From Rutstroemia sp. NJR-2017a BVV2 (lineage: Eukaryota; Ascomycota; Leotiomycetes; Helotiales; Rutstroemiaceae), in assembly GCA_002946415.1 (NCBI GenBank), contig NJPS01000003.1, positions 124,001 through 188,000 of the forward strand: a stretch of DNA of 64,000 bases, given 5' to 3'. A program made the translations under genes and the position numbers. The notes beneath the pieces were generated by a model that was given only the letters and a program-made list of their open reading frames with translations, did no database searches and had not been told where the DNA came from. Positions 12,286-24,189 of the stretch are shown here, in pieces; within the stretch, counting starts at the first letter, position 1, and every line of letters begins with the position of its first letter.

Positions 12286-12916
12286 AGGGAAAGGGGAGAA
12301 AGAAGTGTTTCTTGTGTGTGTATACTAGGAAGTGGGTTAGTTGATATATAGCTGATGGGAAAGGAAAGGAAAGAAAAGTAGAGAAGAGAAAAGAAAAGAA
12401 ATGTAAAAGGTTAAAGTTCAATACTAGAAGCTCGAGTAAATGAGATGAGTTGAGATGAGATGCTACAGTGTTTACTTACCTAACTTAACTTTACCACATC
12501 TACCTACGCACGCAAACGCAAAACGATTAATTGATAGAAGGGTAGATTCTTCTTCTTTGAATGGATGAGTAGATCATAGATGGTATGCATGGTTGTAGAT
12601 ACTCATACTCATGAACGAATACACATAAATAGGTAGGCAGCTCCAATTAAGTCAATTCAAGTCCAGATAGGATGCGAGATACATCACATCATATTCATTC
12701 CCAATATACTCACTCAGCTCAACAAGCAAACTTTTATACATCCATTCGTAGGTAGGTAAATAAATACAATTTTGTGACGTCCCTCCTTCTTCTTTCCCTT
12801 CTTTTGCTTTACTCCCATTACTACCATCCCTCCTCATCTACTTTTATTATTCCCTCATTACCACCACCCCTCCTCACCCATCAACCACACATCCCCCCCC
12901 CCTAACTAACCTACTC
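12211..12916. other. Convergent intergenic region OST1 / VTC4
   Basis: Contains the 3' flanks of both genes, a 52-nt G homopolymer (listed separately), a GGAAAGGAAAG-type purine tract (about 12358-12402) and C/T-rich tracts (about 12780-12950). No gene was seen. Confidence 0.6.
12233..12284. repeat. Poly-G homopolymer, 52 nt
   Basis: An uninterrupted run of G from 12233 to 12284, 23 bp after the OST1 stop codon. Such a length is unusual for fungal DNA. It could be a real G tract or a sequencing/assembly artefact (see findings). Confidence 0.95.
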
Positions 12917-15527
12917 CTACCGCCCCCACCCATCACTTCCCTTCCACCCAACAATCTCCCCCTCCTTCCCATGAAACCCGCCCCTTTCATACAACTCAAA
13001 GCCCACATTCAGCAGCACCCCCACCGCCAGCGCCGCGCACAGAATGGACGGGCCCCAAGCGTCATAATATCTGATATTCATCTTCATCCTAATACCCCTG
13101 CTGCGCCACAGATACATGCCGACGCTGTATGAAAGCGAGAGGATGGCGATAAGCGAGAAGACGCCAGCGGTGATGAAGGAGAAGACGTTGGGTTTGGATT
13201 GGAAGTTGACGAGCGTGGAGGCGATGGTGCCGATGTAGATGGAGAATTCGAGCTGCGGGGGTGTTAGTTGGTTGGGATGTACATGGATGGGGGAGGTGAA
13301 TGAATGGTAGGAATGAGGATAGAAGAAGGGATAAAAGGACGACATACCCAAGTTAAAAAGGTCCTCTCAGCAGCAAAATACACCTTCGGCTCAATTCTGA
13401 CAGGGACATGAATTTTCTTTCCCGGAGGAGCTTTAAATCTCTTGCTGGTAATCTTACCACCCCTACGAAGCGCGGTAAACGTAGCATTATTACTATCCAT
13501 ACCTTCTCTCGGGTGAGGAGAGATAGCGCGGAAGAGTCGCGCGAGTTGATTTTCCGTCATTTTGAAGTAATGCTTAACAGCCTCCTTGAAGTAAACGACA
13601 CCGCCGATTCGTCTCGCTTCTTCCAATGCTGTGTTGTCTTCCGATTCTTCATCGTCAGAATCGTAGATGTAAGCTTCGTCTATCTGCAGGTCGCGGCCGA
13701 GTTCTTCGATGTCGAAATGATTGCTTCGTGCTGCCATGGCATCATGAGAACGATTGTTGTCGTCTGATCCAACGGCTGTTGTTGGTGCAGAAGCATGGTA
13801 TGGGAGATCTTCATCGTCTGAGTCTTCGTCGTCGTCATCACTCGTGGAGCTTGTGTTGGAAAGACCTGGTCGTCGAATACCAAAGTGTTGGGTGACAGGT
13901 TTTCGGATATCAACGTCCATTTGAGGCATCCAGAATGGGATAAGGTTTATGCGGTCAGGGAACAGAGTCGCTGTTCCGTGAATGAATTTAGAGAACTTAG
14001 GGACTGCTTCCACAAGATGACTTCCAATAAGGTCTCGCACCCACTCTGGGGGCTCTTGGCCTGCTTGGGTTTGTAGCTTGACTTCCAGGACGGCGTAAGG
14101 GAATCTTTCCACATCTTCAGGCGGCAATTGACTGAATGGGTAATCAATGCCGATGTCCATCCGTCGCCAGTTGTCTCCACATCTTCTTCTTCCACCCAGA
14201 TTATCTTCTCTAACCATGGTGAGTTCAGTGTCCAGAGAGATACGGACTCGAGCATCAGCAGGTAACTGGAAAGCGGTACGATTGTAGAAGGATCGGCAGA
14301 CGGGGACGAATCCCTTCTTAAGGACGGCATACTGGACCTCCTTTGCGAGTCTTTCTTCCTCGTCAAGCTGCTTGGCTGATCTCTTTGCCTCCTTACGAGC
14401 TTTCTCGAAGATGGCAGCGGGTAGGAGCTCTCCTTTCATATACGCGTTGACGTTCTTCTCCTTCATTCCGAATCGAGCTTTCACCGACTTCTCTCCTGTC
14501 CAATCTTCTCGATGCGTCTTTCTTTCCACGTAGATCTGTTCCGTGTCCATACCGCCATACCATCGTAGACGGATGGCCTCCGCGCCTTCGGTCTTTTTCA
14601 GACGTCCTTCATACAGCTCCCATGTATCCGGGTTGTCGTAGTAGATCGAGGTGATGGCAGAATCTTTCGCTTCGAATTCTTTGCTTGCATTGAAGACAAG
14701 CACAGGGAGATGCTATAGCCACCATGAATTAGCATTGCTTACACTGACGCTTGCTACAGGGACTATACCTTTAGGATGATGAGCTTCAGTTCTGTGATAT
14801 TATCAGGGTGCACCCAGTATTTCGTAGTTTGCCGAATAAAGCTGGCTTGACTTCCACCCGCGGAACTGTCACCCTTTGACGGATTGCCCCGAGTTCTAAC
14901 CAAATCATAAAGCTTTGATAGCTTGACAATATCTGCATCATAATTGTCCTTGAAGAATGGCTTTGCCTTCAATCTTGTCGCAAAAACGGGTTTCAGCATC
15001 CATTTGGTTTGTTTCTGTATATGTTAGCCTTATGGAGGGTTTGAATCTTGCGCCTAACCTACATCGTGCTTTTTAATGATTTTCTGGAATCCAGTGTAGT
15101 TTAGTTGGACGAACTTTGCTAGGTCGTGCACGTCTGCGATGATATCACTCAAATCCTCTTCCAACAGCATGAATTCCTCTTCGGTCGGGACATCCGACTC
15201 AATCGATCCGTCGTTGCGTTCGGGTCCTCTCGAATCCAGCCTGGAAACAACATCGTTGACCTCTGCAGTCGCATTCGCGATTCTTCGCCCAATCTCAATT
15301 GCTTTCAGCTTTTGTTTTGTATGAACTTTGTCAAGCTCCGCTTCCATCAAATCAATGAATTGCGCCTCGTTTTCTTCCGCCCATTCTTTTCGCGGTGGAT
15401 TGGGATTGTCTTTCGTGGGTTGAGTGACGTAAGGGGTCTTTAATTTTTCCTTGAGTTCATCGTAGGCAATGTAGTACCATTCGTACTCCTTGATCACACT
15501 GGATCGAAGCTGTTCACCGAACTTCAT
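12917..15527 (-). CDS. VTC4: Vacuolar transporter chaperone subunit 4, polyphosphate polymerase
   Basis: Four exons: 15527-15063, 15014-14769, 14712-13348 and 13252-12917 (803 aa). It makes polyphosphate from ATP and moves it into the vacuole within the VTC complex. An N-terminal SPX domain ([19 protein letters not shown]), which senses inositol pyrophosphates, is followed by a CYTH/tunnel catalytic domain with AIRLRWYG (Arg285, Arg287), [11 protein letters not shown] (Lys302), [29 protein letters not shown] and [10 protein letters not shown]. An acidic Asp/Glu/Ser loop and three C-terminal helices follow. The basic and Glu residues mark this as the catalytic Vtc4 type rather than Vtc2/3. The frame stays open upstream to an ATG at 15632, but MKFGEQ is the conserved family start. 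Confidence 0.96.
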
Positions 15528-17161
15528 GACGATAACGCCGGGAGGGAAATGATAACGTCCTTTGGCGCCGGTGGTTTGCGATATCCAATGTCGAGATTTT
15601 GCCTTTAGATCTTGCACGATTAGCATTGACACTTAGCGAAAGAGCGGTTGCATTGGCGGTCGGGGAAAGTTGTCTCAAGAGCAATCGCTTGTGATGGATA
15701 TTTAAATTGACGGAGGACAACAGAAGACAGAGGCGGGGCAAGGAAAGGATATACCTTGCTTCAATAATAAAATCTTATAAGTCGTAGTGATGGAAGGGAC
15801 GGTGTATCACAGTCGTGTGTAACGATGTAACGAATCACGTAGTTGCTAGAAGCTGTTGAAACTTGAAAGAGTATATCACACGGCGTTGTCAGAGAAGCTG
15901 CAGAGCGGCAGAGCGGAATTTAGTTGCAGATGTTTGTGCTTGTGAAGGTGTTTTGCACAAAATCATGGCCGGAGAGCAAGCTCGAATGAAAATTACCTAA
16001 TTGAGGTTTATTACGTAGCTCCATTGGCCAATCAGAAATGGTGCGCCGGCAACGTGTAATACGAGCACGGCTCTTGAACGATGGTGGACCCCTGCTGCAA
16101 AGGCTCAATGCCGCCATTAGTATTTGTCCGAGGTTTCCACAGTCCTTCGTAGATATAAATTAACGGGCAACTAACGTTAGCAACGAAAGTTAAGTTACAA
16201 GTTTACTTATATCTGCTCGTATTTACGAAACTACGAGTATCTGCAAGTACTCGTCTTCCTTGCTGCTTTTGCAACCTTCTCTCTGTCTCCTGCGCACCTT
16301 CTCTGGCACTTCCTTATCTTATCGGCCATCTCAAGCTTCCATGCCCAATGAGAGACTTTGAATGTGCCGGTTCTAGACCTTACAAATGGACCTGACCTCG
16401 TATGCAGGACACCCGCGCAGGGTTTCGCACTTCAGCCCAATCAACGCGGATATCACATGATGGTGCTTCATTCTTCAAGGTTACTCCAGGCCACTGCAGG
16501 CCCTTCCGTTGAGTGTTTTTTGCGCTTTTCGCGCGCGACTCTTCCTCCCAGGCTCCATTCAATTCTAGAACTCATCTCGCTCCAACACACTTTGTTGGGA
16601 CAAGTACTGTCACTTCCACGAAGTATTCTGCGAAGTATTCTACACAGTATTCCAAAAAGCACCAGCTTCATCTTCATCTTCATCTTCATCCCTCTATTCT
16701 CTTCATATCATATCCATTTGTCCCACGAAGGTCTTGTCTGGTCTTGATAGCCATGGGAATTGCGGCCTGATGTCCGATCTTGAAGCCTAAAGCCCCAATT
16801 CTCTCACCCGATTCTCAATTCTCCGGAGAAGTAAAGGACCACTGTGGAGGTGTTAACAACTGGATATCAAAATCCTTTCTCATGCTCTTATACCCTAACT
16901 ACTCTTACATTCAGTCATCTTGTAGAAGCAGTGATCGCATTGTTAAATGCGAACGGAACTTCCTACTGGTTTCGCTATATACAATCTACTCTCTGCTACA
17001 TCTACTCAGCACCGGTGTTCAAGTGTTCTCACCTCTTTCCTTCCGCTTCCGATTCCGGTCTCTTGGTTGAAAGTTCAATTACTACCCTACCACCACTACT
17101 ACCTTGGCCTGGCCTGACATTCATCACGCAACTTTTTTGTCTATTTTCTAAGACAGCCAAG
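15528..17161. promoter_or_regulatory. Divergent promoter region, VTC4 / guanine deaminase
   Basis: This 1.6-kb region must hold both promoters. The 5' part of the deaminase frame is open upstream to 16844, but that sequence shows no family similarity and is treated as leader. No gene was seen. Confidence 0.5.
16023..16056. promoter_or_regulatory. Palindromic CCAAT box and CACGTT motif
   Basis: ATTGGCCAAT (16023-16032) is a perfect palindrome carrying CCAAT on both strands, the binding core of the Hap/CBC complex. AACGTG (16051-16056) reads CACGTT on the VTC4 strand; CACGTT is a low-affinity form of the Pho4-type phosphate element. Both lie about 500 nt upstream of the VTC4 ATG. The motifs are seen; use by VTC4 is inferred, and six-base matches occur by chance. 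Confidence 0.3.
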
Positions 17162-18526
17162 ATGCCTAACGCCACTCTCAATGCTCCGTTGTTATTTTAC
17201 GGATCTATCATACACTCGATCAGCCTCAACGTCGTTGAATATGCTGAACAGGGCATGCTTATTGTGCAATCTGGCAAGATATTGTTCTATCAGAGCAAGG
17301 TCGCCCGGGATGAGATCTTTATTATCCTTGCCCGGCTAAATCTGCAGGCCTTCCTTCCAAACATTCGCTATCTTAAGAAGGGGCAATTTATCATCCCCGG
17401 TTTTGTCGACACCCACAATCATGCACCACAATGGGCTCAGCGAGGCTTGGGTCGTGGTCTTGAGATCCTGGATTGGCTGGATCAAGTAACCTTCCCGAAT
17501 GAAGCCAGATTCGAGGATCCTGTCTATGCGAGAAAGGTATACAGTTCCTGCGTGGACGGCTTCATCAAGCAAGGTATCACAACGGCCTCATACTATGGCT
17601 CTTTGCATGGAGAGGCAACGAAGATCCTGGCCGATATTTGTCTCGACAAGGGACAAAGAGCTTTCGTGGGGAAGTGCAATATGGATCGAAATTCTCCTCC
17701 CTATTATACAGACGCCTCTGCGGAATCATCACTCGAAGTTACCAAAGATTTTATATCACATGTACGAAAGATCGACCAAGATTTTAGTCTCGTTAGTCCC
17801 GTCTTAACACCCCGATTCGCAATTACCTGTTCTCCGAAGCTTCTCACCGGGCTAGGACAGATCGCATCGGAAAATCCGGAATTACCTATTCAGACTCATT
17901 TCTGCGAAGCAGAATCAGAGAAATCAGCTACCTTATCCTTATTTCCCAACTTTAAGAATGAAGCCGATCTTTACGAAAGCTTCAAACTATTATCCGAACG
18001 CTCGATTCTTGCACATTGCACAATCATGACGGACTATGAGATCGAACGTCTTGCCACTCTCAAATGTGGAGTTGCACACTGCCCAATATCGAATACTACG
18101 GTTGGCGGAGGCTTCATGGCGGCACCTATTCGCGAATTTCTTCGTCGCGGAATCAAGGTTGGGTTGGGGACGGATAGTGGTGGAGGATTCTCCTCTTCCA
18201 TCTTGGATGCTATGCGCCAAGCTTTTATTGTGTCTAATGCAAAGCATTTTCTCACGGGAGGTGCCGATCCACGATTATCGTTAGCGGAGTGTTTCTATCT
18301 GGCTACTCTTGGCGGTGCACAAGTCTGTTGTCTTGACAAACAGATCGGGAATTTTGAGGTTGGCAAGCAATTTGATGCTCTGTTGATCGATACCCATAAA
18401 AATGGGGCGATGACTGTGGTGGAGGACAAAGACACGTTGGAAGTTTTGTTTGAGAAGTTTCTAATGAGTGGAGACGACCGAAACATTGTGGATGTTTATG
18501 TTAGGGGAAGGCAGATCAAGCATTGA
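17162..18526 (+). CDS. Guanine deaminase
   Basis: A single exon of 454 aa. It hydrolyses guanine to xanthine and ammonia in purine salvage and catabolism; it is a zinc enzyme of the amidohydrolase superfamily. Seen in order: PGFVDTHNHAPQ with the metal ligands His85 and His87, YYGSLHGEAT, a long barrel, QTHFCEAESE (metal His), ILAHCTIM (His) and GLGTDSGGGFSSSILDAMR with the catalytic or metal Asp. LRRGIKVGLGTD and a C-terminal VDVYVRGRQIKH strand are typical. The start at 17162 (MPNATLNAPLLFYGSIIH) opens the composite beta-domain; the 106 upstream in-frame codons look like leader. No intron was needed. Length matches fungal homologues (the yeast gene is GUD1). Confidence 0.94.
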   Translation: MPNATLNAPLLFYGSIIHSISLNVVEYAEQGMLIVQSGKILFYQSKVARDEIFIILARLNLQAFLPNIRYLKKGQFIIPGFVDTHNHAPQWAQRGLGRGLEILDWLDQVTFPNEARFEDPVYARKVYSSCVDGFIKQGITTASYYGSLHGEATKILADICLDKGQRAFVGKCNMDRNSPPYYTDASAESSLEVTKDFISHVRKIDQDFSLVSPVLTPRFAITCSPKLLTGLGQIASENPELPIQTHFCEAESEKSATLSLFPNFKNEADLYESFKLLSERSILAHCTIMTDYEIERLATLKCGVAHCPISNTTVGGGFMAAPIREFLRRGIKVGLGTDSGGGFSSSILDAMRQAFIVSNAKHFLTGGADPRLSLAECFYLATLGGAQVCCLDKQIGNFEVGKQFDALLIDTHKNGAMTVVEDKDTLEVLFEKFLMSGDDRNIVDVYVRGRQIKH

Positions 18527-18901
18527 GTTGATATTAGTACCGTATAATTCTGCATAATATCGTTAGGAAAACTGGACGATTTTTGGAGAAGATTTATCAA
18601 GGCTTGTTGATTTAAACTGGCTAAGCTGCTACCGAAATTTACTCAATTCTTGTTTCCACATCCTTTCGTACTGTGCAACGGCCAACCAAACACCGCAGCT
18701 TAGTACTGCTGACAAATCATTTCCGTGCCCCACGCATGCTCGTTCTGTTGTGCTACAAGGCGACGAGGTAGCCTGGCGTGCCTGGAGAGTTGAGACATTC
18801 TATTTTCGCATCCGTCTCATGATAAGATCATTTCCAAACTTACAACGTTTTTTTCACGTCGCTCTTCCTTAACACGAGAGAAGGGACATTCAACACGAAC
18901 G
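18527..18901. other. Intergenic region, no gene seen
   Basis: Holds the 3' flank of guanine deaminase and the promoter of the GDSL esterase gene. No repeat or RNA gene is apparent. Confidence 0.6.
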
Positions 18902-19988
18902 ATGGCGACATCCACGCCGCTCAAAATCCTTTGCATAGGCGATTCTCTTACAGAGGGATACTCGTGCTTTGGTCTGCAATTCACGCCCTATGGTAACACA
19001 CTGAAGGAGGTGCTGCAAAAGCGGTGGCCGGATAGAGAAATCGAGGTTATCACGGATGGTGTCAGTGGGGATTTGGTGACGGAACCGGGGGGAAGATTTA
19101 TGGAAAGGCTGAAAAGTCATTGTGGGTTCTAGGTTTCTTCATTCTGTGGTTGATGATATCAAAGGGGGTCAATGAAGGTCGTATTGAGGATGTGGAAGTG
19201 GTGAAGAGAGGCTGAGATGGAGCTGAAGAGTTCCGGCGCACGACGTCATGTGCTTGCCTCATACTTCCTCCCACGTAAACATCTGCACATCCATTAGTCC
19301 ATCCGACAATTACTTCGTCCCAATCACTTCCCGCACTTCTGATGGATTCATCGAACTCCCTTATCCCTTTCTTGGTCCTTTACATGTTATTTTCCCTCCA
19401 CCGACTGACCTCTCCACAGTCCCGTCTGACCCACCAATAACCCATACGATCATACTTGGCGGCACCAACGACATTGCACAATCCCGTGCTGTGTCCGACA
19501 TCTACTCCACGATCCAAGCAATGACTACCCTTGCCACCAACCATGCCTCTCATGTCCTCCTCCTCACGGTCCCAGAATGCCATGCGAAGACCAAGAGAGT
19601 CGAGGATGAGAGAGAGGAATTGAACGAGATGCTTCTCACCCGATTAGGAGGATGGAAAGGAGTGTAAGTTGTGTAATTTACTTCTGAGATGATTTGTTTG
19701 TCTGAACCTTGATATTGCTGCATGAGAAACAAAGCGGAGATTGGAAAGAAGTAAGACAGGCTAATGCGATTTCGATGCGATAGAAGTACATACGATTTGA
19801 AGTCGAATGTTCCATATCATGATATGGATGAGGAGCAGCGAGAGATGTTTTGGGATGATGGACTGCATTTCACGGAGGAAGGGTATAAGCTCATAGGCGA
19901 GCTGGTGGGACGGAGGCTGGTTGAGGTTATTGAGCAAGGAAATGCTGGAGAGAATGGAGGAGAGAGTGCCCCGGTAGATGAAGAGTAG
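18902..19988 (+). CDS. SGNH/GDSL-family esterase
   Basis: Three exons, 18902-19121, 19420-19663 and 19784-19988 (222 aa). The four SGNH blocks are present: block I IGDSLTEGY with nucleophile Ser15, block II DGVSGDLV with Gly, block III LGGTNDIA with Asn90, and block V DDGLHFTEEGY with Asp180 and His183. There is no signal peptide, so the enzyme is probably intracellular; its substrate cannot be told from sequence. The first intron (298 nt) is long for this window and has a less usual GTGGGT donor. The chosen join (CAT T|TC CCG) connects conserved blocks without indels. For the last exon the acceptor GATAG at 19781-19783 was preferred over GACAG upstream, which would add eight residues. Confidence 0.85.
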
Positions 19989-20414
19989 ACCAATTGCACC
20001 TAGATGTGCATGGCCCTGCCAGTGTCCACGTACAGAAGTGATTGATAGAATGTGACAACAGAGATACTCAGGTCTTTAACAAAGGGTCATCCTTGGTATT
20101 TCGCATGATCCCTAAGTCAGAGAAGATGCGTTTGGATTCATGTTTTCTATTTCAAAATATGCAATATTGATTGGCCTTTGATTCAGCCGCTTTAACCAGC
20201 CACATCTCTTTTGGCTGCTTCATTAAAACCACTTTACGCGTCCGTGCTCAGGCTGAACTTTGCAGAACGCGACGCGTTGCGTTTACTTTTTGCAGTAGCA
20301 ACCGTTGTACCCACTTTCCTTTTCCACTATTGTCTGGCCCGTACTCAACTTTCGCGATATCCACAAGCACACCACAATTTTGATGCTTGGTTAAATTGCA
20401 TAACCGGAGTCAAC
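19989..20414. promoter_or_regulatory. Upstream region of MCM4
   Basis: Between the GDSL gene stop and the MCM4 start. It holds two MCB boxes (separate entry). The MCM4 frame is open upstream to 20211, but those residues are not family-like. Confidence 0.5.
20236..20277. promoter_or_regulatory. Two MCB (ACGCGT) elements upstream of MCM4
   Basis: ACGCGT occurs at 20236-20241 and 20272-20277, with an extra ACGCGA between them (20267-20272), about 140-180 nt upstream of the MCM4 ATG. ACGCGT is the MluI cell-cycle box bound by the MBF (Mbp1/Swi6) factor, which drives G1/S transcription of replication genes in yeasts. The position and clustering fit this role. Confidence 0.7.
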
Positions 20415-23400
20415 ATGTCGTCGCCATCTGGTCGTCGCACACGCAATTCTCAATCTGCCACTCCGAGACGCACATCGGCACGAAACTCTCAAGCCGTACC
20501 AAGCAGTCCGCCAGACCCAGCTGCCGCCCAACTTCAAAATGAAGCAGCCTCATCTCAAGGCGCTGCTCCTCAGTCGCAGGGTACTCCTCGACGAGGAGGC
20601 GTCATGCCGTCTTCCTCGCCTATGAACTATCGCTCATCTCCTGCAGATGCTGCGCGCTTCAATAGAGAAGTCAGCTCACCTCTGAGACAAATGACAAACA
20701 CCCAGTCGACACAAGAAGATGGTGATCGCACTCCAAGAGCCAGTGGCTCTGGCCTAATTGGTGGTATGTGCCCTAAAGCAGGTTCGCAAGACTGTACTAA
20801 TAAGACCAGATTCTTCTCCTATTCGATATGCCGCTAGTTCCAGTCCTGCTCCTGGCAGAGCCTATGCAAACAATCCCCAAAGCGACATTCGAAGCGACAG
20901 CAGCGCTCTTTTCGTTCGCTCACGATCACAAGAACCTGGATCTGCTCTTAACATTTCACGAAGAGGAGACATTACATCCGATAACCTTAATACGCCCCGC
21001 ACAAGAAGACGTATCTTTATGGACGAGAGCGGTCGTATTCTTCGAGATGTTCCACCCGAGGATGCTGAAGCACCATCGTTCTCAAATCTTGATCCTACAA
21101 CTTCAGATGCTCAGGCTATGGGAGGCAACTCTACCCTTTGCATTTGGGGTACCAATGTTTCGATTAATGACACACTTTCCACATTCAAGGACTTCCTCCG
21201 AAATTACACCAAGAAGTATCGCATGTGGGGTGATGGGATGTCAGAGGAAGAGACTCAAGCCGACGAGGAATCTAATAGCAAAGAGTACATGGAGATGATG
21301 CAGAATATGTTGACACTTGGAGTTACAAGTCTCAACCTGGATTTCCGCAATCTGAAGGCTTACCCACCAACCAAGAAGCTTTGGCAACAAGCGCAGGATT
21401 ATCCTCAAGATATCGTAACTCTTATGGATCAAGGTATCAAGGATGTCATGTACGAAATAGCTGAGGATCGAATGGCTAGACAAAGACAATCACAGAGCTC
21501 TGCTGGACAAACTTCACAACGAAACAATGTGTTGAGCTCAGATCCTCCAGTTCCGAGCTCAGAGAGGAGCGAAGCTGAAGTTGCAACTCCTAGAGCAGAC
21601 GACTCCAATGAGGTGGACTTGTGTGCGGAGGTCCAAAAGAGGTCATACAGAGTTCGACCTTTTGGATTGGACAAAACTATCAACATGAGAGATCTCAACC
21701 CATCCGACGTCGACAAGATCATCGCCATCAAGGGTCTCGTCATTCGCACGACTCCGATCATCCCCGACATGAAAGATGCATTCTTCAAGTGTTCAGTCTG
21801 CAATCACACAGTCAAGGTTGACATTGACCGTGGCAAGATCGCCGAACCTACCGAATGTCCTCGTCCTGTTTGTGCATCGCAAAATTCGATGCAAATTGTG
21901 CACAACCGTTCAGGTTTCATGGACAAACAAGTCATCAAGCTTCAAGAGACTCCCGATTCGGTGCCTGCTGGTCAAACACCACATTCGGTCTCCCTGTGTG
22001 CTTATGATGAATTGGTCGACCTTTGCAAAGCTGGTGATCGAGTTGAGATTACTGGTATTTTCAAGGCGAGCCCCGTTCGTGTCAATCCACGTCAACGTAC
22101 TCTCAAGAGTATCTATAAGACTTACATTGATGTGCTGCACATTCAAAAGGTTGATAAGAAGCGTATGGGAATTGATGTTTCGACTGTCGAACAGGAGATC
22201 TCGGATGAGTTAACTGGCAACATCGAAGAGACTCGAAAGGTTTCTGAGGAGGAAGAGGAAAAGATCAGACAGACTGCAGCCCGTCCGGACATTTACGAAC
22301 TTCTCTCTCGCTCACTCGCACCCAGTATCTTTGAGATGGACGATGTCAAGAAGGGTATTCTTCTTCAATTATTCGGCGGCACAAACAAGTCTTTCGAGAA
22401 AGGCGGAAGTCCAAAGTACAGAGGCGATATCAACATCCTACTCTGTGGTGATCCCTCCAGTGCGAAATCCCAAATCCTCCAATACGTCCACAAGATTGCA
22501 CCTCGTGGTGTATACACCAGCGGAAAAGGCTCCTCAGCAGTCGGTCTCACCGCCTATGTCACTCGAGACCCCGAAACCCGCCAACTGGTCCTCGAATCCG
22601 GCGCTCTCGTCCTCTCCGACGGAGGTGTCTGCTGTATCGACGAATTCGACAAGATGTCTGACGCTACTCGCTCAGTCTTGCACGAAGTCATGGAGCAGCA
22701 AACCGTCTCGATTGCTAAAGCGGGAATCATCACTACCCTGAACGCGAGAACTAGTATCCTCGCGTCGGCCAATCCCATAGGTAGTAAATATAATCCGAAC
22801 TTGCCAGTCCCGCAAAATATCGATCTCCCGCCTACGCTCCTCTCGAGATTCGATCTTGTTTATCTGATTCTTGATCGTGTGGATGAATCGAATGATCGCA
22901 GGTTGGCTCGCCATTTACTTAGTATGTATCTAGACGACAAACCACAAAGCGCATCAGGTGGAATGGAAATTCTGGTATGTCTCCCTCCTTCTTTTCACAC
23001 TATTAAATAAATAAAACTAACTTAACTCCCTCCCCCAAGCCCATCGAATTCCTCACCGCCTACATCTCCTACGCCCGCGCCCACATCCAACCCCGCATCT
23101 CCGCCGCCGCCGCCACCGAGCTCGTCTCCTCGTACGTTGCCATGCGCAAACTCGGCGAAGACGTGCGCTCCGCCGAGCGGCGCATCACAGCCACAACCCG
23201 GCAACTGGAATCCATGATCCGCCTCTCCGAAGCGCACGCCAAGATGCGGTTGTCAGACACAGTGCAGGAATCGGATGTCAAGGAGGCGGTAAGGCTTATC
23301 AAGAGCGCGCTGAAACAGGCGGCGACGGATGCAAGGACGGGGCTCATTGATATGAGTTTGCTAACCGAGGGCACGAGTTCGGGGGAGAGGAGGAGGAAGG

Positions 23401-23639
23401 AGGATTTGAAGAATAGGGTAGCGGAGGTGCTGGGGGAGTTGGTCGGGAGGGGCGGGAGTGTGAGGTGGGGGGAGGTGGTGAGGAAGTTGGGGGAGGAGAA
23501 TTCGTTGGGTGTGGGGGGCGGAGGGGTGGATTCTGCGGAGTTTGCGGAGGCGGTTAGGGGGTTGGAGTTGGAGGGGAGGGCGATGGTGTTGGGGGAGGGG
23601 GCGAGGAGGAGTATTAGGTTGGTTACCGGGGTAGTTTAG
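20415..23639 (+). CDS. MCM4: DNA replication licensing factor MCM4
   Basis: Three exons, 20415-20763, 20810-22974 and 23040-23639 (1,037 aa). It is a subunit of the MCM2-7 replicative helicase. A Ser/Thr/Pro-rich disordered N-terminus with many SP/TP sites is the usual target of DDK and CDK. FKDFLRNYTKKYR starts the MCM N-domain. A zinc finger follows (Cys444, Cys447, Cys466, Cys471). The AAA+ core has GDPSSAKSQ (Walker A, Lys669), CCIDEFDKM (Walker B) and LLSRFDLVYLI (arginine finger). MGIDV and the TPHSVSLCAYDELVD block point to Mcm4 rather than its paralogues. The C-terminal winged helix (about the last 90 residues) is Gly/Arg/Glu-rich with a strong switch to G-rich codons after 23,300. 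Introns are 46 and 65 nt. Confidence 0.97.
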
Positions 23640-24189
23640 GGGGTGGGGGAGGGTGTGGGATGCAAAGCGTTTGGAGATGAGATGAGATGAGGGGGATTTT
23701 GATGGGTTAATTGGGTATGATGTCTGTGTCTAGTTGTATGATGCGATTTATGAATGAAGACGCAAATGAGGATGTGTGGACGCAGATTTTGAGTATTAGT
23801 TTTTATTACGGAATGATGTGATGTGTATGTCCTAGTTAGATGATGAAAGACGAAAATGAATATGAATATGAAATCGATTGAATGAATTGAAATAAAATGA
23901 TGTTAATGGGAGAAAAGAGATTCGATTGATTGAGGGTTTATTGGTATTGTGCATGAGGTGGGTGAGATAGGTGAGATGAACAAATGCAAACTCGGGTCTA
24001 TTATGGGGGCTGATTTTGTTGTTCTTTGGTGCTCTTTTGGAGTAAGTAGTTTTGGGCCCGTTGTGGTTTGGATGCTGTTAGTGGTTCAGATGCTGTTTCC
24101 AGGAATTTTTCTGAGGCGTTGTTGTGAATGAATATGGGAGATGTAAGGAGGGTATAAGGAAAATGTAGGGAATGAATAGTTAGGGGTAG

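Noticed and set aside
12194..12421. Minus-strand frame with a long proline run
   Set aside because: It is the G52 tract read in reverse; no other protein-like feature.
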